NCBI GenBank assembly: GCA_949825025.1
Contig: OX463788.1
Coordinates: forward strand, 29,877,715 to 29,941,714
Source of the DNA: Siphlonurus alternatus
Taxonomy: Eukaryota > Arthropoda > Insecta > Ephemeroptera > Siphlonuridae
Reading direction: 5' to 3'
DNA length: 64,000 nucleotides
Position numbers and translations under genes: made by a program. Below are positions 59,059 through 64,000 of this stretch, in pieces. Each line of letters begins with the position of its first letter. Position 1 is the stretch's first letter. The notes beneath the pieces were generated by a model that was not told where the DNA came from, made no database searches, and worked only from the letters and a program-made list of their open reading frames with translations.

Positions 59059-60480
59059 CATTTTGGGACATTGTGAACTTTACTCCTTCTCTGTGTGCAT
59101 GTTGGAGATCTTGAGCATGTTTGTGGATTGCTGGGAATGGTCTTCGTACCTTCCCCCCCCCCAAAAAAAAAATACATAAATAATATATGCTCTTTTGTCA
59201 CTTGAAGCTGTAGCTGTACAACAAATCAGACAAGGGTACAGTTCGTGGCGTTCTGTCGACTATTAGAAGGGTAGTTTGATCAATTTGCTTAAATATCAAC
59301 TGACAAAAACAATAAAAATTCCGATGAGTGTAGCTGTAAAAGAAGTTTTTAGCAATTGTAGACTTAAGTTCCCAACTCTCAAAAGTCACCTGCTGCCCCT
59401 AGTCATATAAGCACTCACTAAATTAAAGAAGAAAAGGCGTGGAACTTTCCTCTCGTATATACACGTAATAATGTACTTAATTAATCATGCTCTGCGCTGC
59501 GGTGTCCGTGCTTATACAAGCGAAATGTTAAAATAAAACAAACATGTATGTACGTTTGTCTATTTTGAACTTATCACACGTACAGCATGAGAATTTTCAA
59601 GATAATTGAAAATAAGATAATCTATCAACATGACATTTTATGTCTTAATGCAATTCGACTCTTCCTCCAACCCGACTATGTGAATGCAAGGGCTATATAA
59701 GTCAGACAGGGCTTTGATTGCATGTTTTGCGAAAAAACTTGCAGTTGCCCGCATCAGCAGGGTACACAAATTCATATTTGACATGTTATGTATTAGTAGG
59801 GAAGAAGCTTACAATCAATCCACACATAGTTATATAGTGCTAATGGTCAGCATCCATGATGACATCACCAATCCTTTGTCCTCCCATTTACTTACAAAAA
59901 AAGATTGGGCGCACGTAAGATCCTATTATATACGGAGCAATTTTTCGATCGCTTATTGTTAACCCTCTAAATAAGTTATGTTTGCAAATTTAAAATTACG
60001 TATTGGCACTAACCTTTTACGTTTGCTGCTATAAAAATTTTATTGTTTGCCTTGGGTCAGTTTAATTAAAGAGCATCTAAAGAATTTCGCGGTAGTAGTG
60101 TTTTGACTTCAAGCCGAAAAAACGTGCGCAGAAGGGTTGCGCGCCAATGCGCGGTGGTTGTAGCAGGAGTCAAAATTAGCAAACGAACATGGCGACTATA
60201 TAATTTTCCTGATGGATACTGATCATTATATAATATTATAATAAAAAAGCAATTAAAGGAAAGTCTAAAATAAAATCACTGAATGTTTAGAATTTAGATG
60301 CTGTAAATCAAAATGCTGTAAGTAAATACTTTAAAAACATAAATATAATTATATCCCTAATATTAGTAATATTATTGCAGTGTCAAGGACATTTTGATAA
60401 GAAATCTTTTTAACTTAACAATAACACTAAAAATTGGCTATTGTTATTTGTTTGAATAATCTTTATTGTGTCCTAGTTTG
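59059..60480. other. Intergenic DNA
   Basis: C/A runs at 59152-59171. The 92-codon plus-strand frame at 59684-59962 shows no motif. A small CpG-rich patch lies at 60125-60200. No gene recognised. Confidence 0.45.
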
Positions 60481-60489
60481 TTAGTTAAG

Positions 60490-60790
60490 CAAGGTTAGTG
60501 ACCAGCATGGTGTCTCGAGCCCAAGTTACATTCACAGTCACGTTCATGGACGTGCACCACGTACCACGTGGACCTCAACATGCAGTCTACCGGTCAGGTG
60601 CGTGTTCGTGGAGCTTCTCGCCCTTGCATGCACAGTCGGTGAACTAATATTGCACTGCGATGCATACGTATATGACGTCACTTGGCCACAGCATGATAAA
60701 TTTGAGTGACCATGATAGAAGTATCAACGCCCCCACATGTATGCGCCTAGGCCAAGGTGTGACTACACATTTCAAGGCTCTTGAGATAAC
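60490..60790. other. GC-richer island, unassigned
   Basis: About 300 bp richer in GC. On the plus strand ATG at 60507 opens a frame starting MVSRAQVTFTVTFMDV that reaches CAG|GTGCGTG (60598), which could be a splice donor. No downstream exon or family match, so the coding reading is speculative. Confidence 0.25.
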
Positions 60791-61436
60791 CAAACGATGC
60801 ATGGTATCGCAGCTAAAAAAATAATTTCCTTCTATTTTTGAAATTGTTATTTATTAGATTAAGCATACATTATGTTTCGTTGTTAAACCTGATAAGTGTA
60901 CACTTTCTGTATTCGATCAATCTTATGTTTTAAATACGGACACCAAATGCAACAACAAAAAATGCAGAGATTCTGTGTTTGGTGACATGTTTAAAGTTAA
61001 GTAAGCCTATTGTACAGCAATCTACAGTATGGCTGCAGTATAGCGAGATAGTAAATGATTTGTATAATAATCTGTGACGAAAAAAAATGTCACTAAGCTG
61101 TTAACATTATAGATCAAATATATTACCACTGGCTTCAAATTTAAAATAAAAGCAATCTGCGAAAGCAGTAACGTATATAACGGAAGTATATAATATACAA
61201 AAAATAACTTAATATAAGTAATTAATTTGACAGTTTTAATATTAATTTTAAGGAAAATTATTGGAGAAGTCACTTTAAACATAGTGTCATGATGGTATTT
61301 CCTGTGTAGACTTTTGTAATTCATAGTGAAAAAATAATGGAATTTAAAAACAACTATATGATAAAAATATTGATAACGAAGTGGTTTTATATAGTATATA
61401 TAGTTATGCTAAATTAGGCTCAAAGCAATGTAATAA

Positions 61437-61538
61437 CATTATTTTGTTAAGTTGATATGCTTGTATTATCATATAATAAATGCATGGTCCCACCGTCTAT
61501 AACGTAATACAAGCATATCGACTAGTGACGTAATAATG
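61437..61538. mobile_element. Very short palindromic MITE
   Basis: Arms of about 35 nt share CATTATT at the outer ends and GATATGCTTGTATTA inside, inverted around a 30-nt loop. Confidence 0.6.
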
Positions 61539-62394
61539 AAGCCTAGCTATATATGAATGTTGATGTTATCCATTGTAGTGACTAAAATATGGTAAAACTG
61601 TGTAAGAATAATTATTGGTGTTTCACCATTATACCATGCATCATAATATCTAAATTTTAATAATTTTTAAGCACTTTATATTTTATGTTGTACTTTTGAA
61701 CTGCTTTACATGTCTACTATATAGTCTATCGTTTTTGTGTTTCGTTTGTTATGACAGTGCAAATGACAAGACTGTATTGATGGCAGGTAACAATAACAGG
61801 ATGTTACAAATATAATTAACAGCAATAGCACCGCTTACACGCCGTCAACGGATTGTTGCAAGAAAATGCCCCTTGATGTTGACGCATTGCTCACACACTT
61901 GCTCAAGCAGTTGCATAAGCTGCCAGGAAACGAAGTCATCTCATCGTGATATCAATGAGAGAAACTTGACCTTGAAATGAAATGTAGAAATTAATGCAAG
62001 ATATCATTCTGATCACTAATTTTATTGAGTCAAAGAGTAAAAGTGATTGATAAGACATAGCCTTTAACATTGACCTGATAATTTGCAAAATCACAATAAA
62101 AATTAACAAAATATTACGAATGAACATAATTATATTTTAATTATTATTAAATTAATTTACAAGATCTTTTAGAAAAATCAATAGGCTAATGAGATTAAAC
62201 CAGTATACATGTATTTACGACTTGGATACAAGCTAAAATGAAAAATTTAATAATAATAATAATAAAAGCTATAATTATGAAAAGCATGTAGACGTGAGAC
62301 TACTGAAAATACACAACGGAACACCTGAAAATCATGATTTAAGGTGTTAAAAATCTTTTTTTTTTTTATTTCACAAAAAGTTATGCAATAAAGT

Positions 62395-62490
62395 CCAGCC
62401 AAGATTATTTTAAAATAATCTTATTGGCTGGTGCATGAAATACATTGTATTGTTGTATTGTTGACATCTTGATTCTATATAAGATGTCAA
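62395..62490. repeat. Two adjacent hairpins
   Basis: CCAGCCAAGATTATTTT pairs with its inverse directly after it (62395-62431). TTGACATCTT pairs with AAGATGTCAA across a 10-nt loop (62461-62490). Function unknown; possibly MITE remnants. Confidence 0.6.
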
Positions 62491-63827
62491 TTTAAGCTCA
62501 AAAATTAATACTCTGACATTCAGCTAAATTTTATTAAGAGTGACGTATGCATAACATTTCATATTTAATTTATTCCATGAAAATGTCTAGTACTCAAATT
62601 TTATAAGAAACTCATGATGACTTTAGTTTTAACACCTTTATTTATTTGCACTCTCATCGGCTGTGGCATGTGAGGAGTCCTTTGCATCTTCTTGCAGTTG
62701 TGGGCCTAGCCCTTGCTTGAATCATACGCTTCTTGGTGATAGCGTGTAATAAGGACTATTTTATAAGATACCTTCGGAAACGCTGTAGCTAGCACGCGAA
62801 CTGCATCTTATCCGAGAAATAAAAACAAAGGTGCTCATTTTGCTCTCGATACTACCGGGGTCGTTAATGAAATAATAATAAATAAAATAACGCGCGGACA
62901 GGAGAAAAAAAAAATTAAAGCTACATATGTTTTCAAGGTGAAATATTTTATTAATTTTGTTATGTTTTTTTTATTCGAAGGTAAGTGCAGTAGAATTAAA
63001 ACACTTCGTTAATTTACAATACAATTTACCAAAAAATTTTTCAATGCAAAATTTGAATGTGAATAGATTGAAACTTTAATTTCCGCGTATTCTTTCAAAT
63101 CAATGCTTTCTAGTTCAAATGTAAAATTCTACGCGTTTATAATATATGGTCAAAAACAATACATAAATTTTCTTCAAATTGTTTTGTTTTTATTATTTAT
63201 TTTTTTAGCCTCTTGCTATTTATGATATTATATATATTAATACAAAGTGACAGCGTCCAAAGCTATAAGTAATAATAGGAACTCAAAATCATACCGGCTT
63301 TTTATATATTCTAATATAGTGTACTCATAATTACATAATATTGTCTCATGGAGGTGATATTATTTATGATAGATATATTATTATAATGCAAGTCGCCTTA
63401 CAAATATTGGATTTTGTGAATTACCACCCTTATATTATCAAAACAGTCCATAGGAAAGACAGAGGAGGTTCCCCCGGGTCAGTGGGGGACTGAGTGAAGT
63501 TTAAAAAGATCAGGGCCATCTGGGATGAAATAAAATTGTTGTTACTTTTAAATTTCGCTAATAGGGATAGGTGACGGGCCAGGTAGGGTGCATGCTGAAT
63601 TATCTTTCAAACGATTTTTTATCCATTTCTCATGATCTCAACTATACTTCTATTTCATGCAAGATATCAAGCAATTAAATGCGACACCGTGTTTTAATAT
63701 AATTAGACAATTGAATGTTTTAACTTTTAAGTATTAAAATTATAAAATATAATAAATATAAATAAAGATAATTGCTTTTTGTAGATGATAATTTTACATA
63801 TATTTAATAAATAAAAGTAATCTATGT

Positions 63828-63864
63828 TATAATACAATCGTTACGATGTTACGATTGTATTATA
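63828..63864. repeat. Perfect 14-bp-stem hairpin
   Basis: TATAATACAATCGT and its exact inverse surround a 9-nt loop. Function unknown. Confidence 0.7.
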
Positions 63865-64000
63865 CTCTATAATACATTAATATATGTATTATACATTATA
63901 AAATATCATTTTATGTAATAGCTAGGTGAAGTGAGAATGTAATCATACAAGTCAATATTGAAGTTTGTTATTATTTTTTATTTCTAGCCTTGGCTTGTAT

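Larger units (their letters stand above)
60791..64000. other. AT-rich intergenic DNA
   Basis: Holds a short MITE (61437-61538), hairpins (62395-62490, 63828-63864) and a GC-richer patch at 62650-62830. No gene recognised on either strand up to the window edge. Confidence 0.5.

Noticed and set aside
62650..62830. A minus-strand terminal exon ending near 62.65 kb with AATAAA
   Set aside because: No frame of useful length and no recognisable product; AATAAA is common in this AT-rich sequence.

Overview
This is AT-rich animal nuclear DNA (introns with GT-AG borders, polyadenylation signal, SINE and MITE families, many (TA)n runs). The only protein-coding gene I can assemble is metazoan, and the repeat content suggests an invertebrate. 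I cannot name the species. There are no bacterial features, CRISPR arrays or operons.

Gene region (about 3.2-14.5 kb, minus strand): a complete lipase maturation factor gene, LMF2-like. Eleven coding exons run from 14469 down to 3215. They join without a frame break into a 641-residue protein, and an AATAAA lies just past the stop. The introns carry a decayed hAT transposon with a recognisable transposase C-terminal remnant, a second AT-rich foldback element, a long (TA)n run and a possible tRNA-like relic.

Repeat region (about 14.6-64 kb, plus 0-3.2 kb): I see no second convincing gene, only a dense and often nested set of mobile elements. They include: (i) a 1.95-kb Foldback/Mutator-like element with a perfect 9-bp target duplication and arms built from 36-bp tandem repeats; (ii) at least four copies of a 5S-rRNA-derived SINE, two of them inside a mariner-like foldback element; (iii) three palindromic MITEs flanked by TTAA; (iv) hAT-type elements with 8-bp duplications; (v) a 1.7-kb near-palindrome and relatives whose ends abut (TA)n microsatellites; (vi) four copies of a MITE with GATTCACGAA termini, one carrying a gene-like segment. 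A few GC-richer islands (about 21.6, 25.4, 26.8, 43.1, 53.6 and 60.5 kb) stand out and could hold first exons, promoters or decayed retroelements, but I cannot assign a product to any of them.

The most unusual item is the 50798-52744 element, followed by the 5S SINE family and the (TA)n-associated foldback group.
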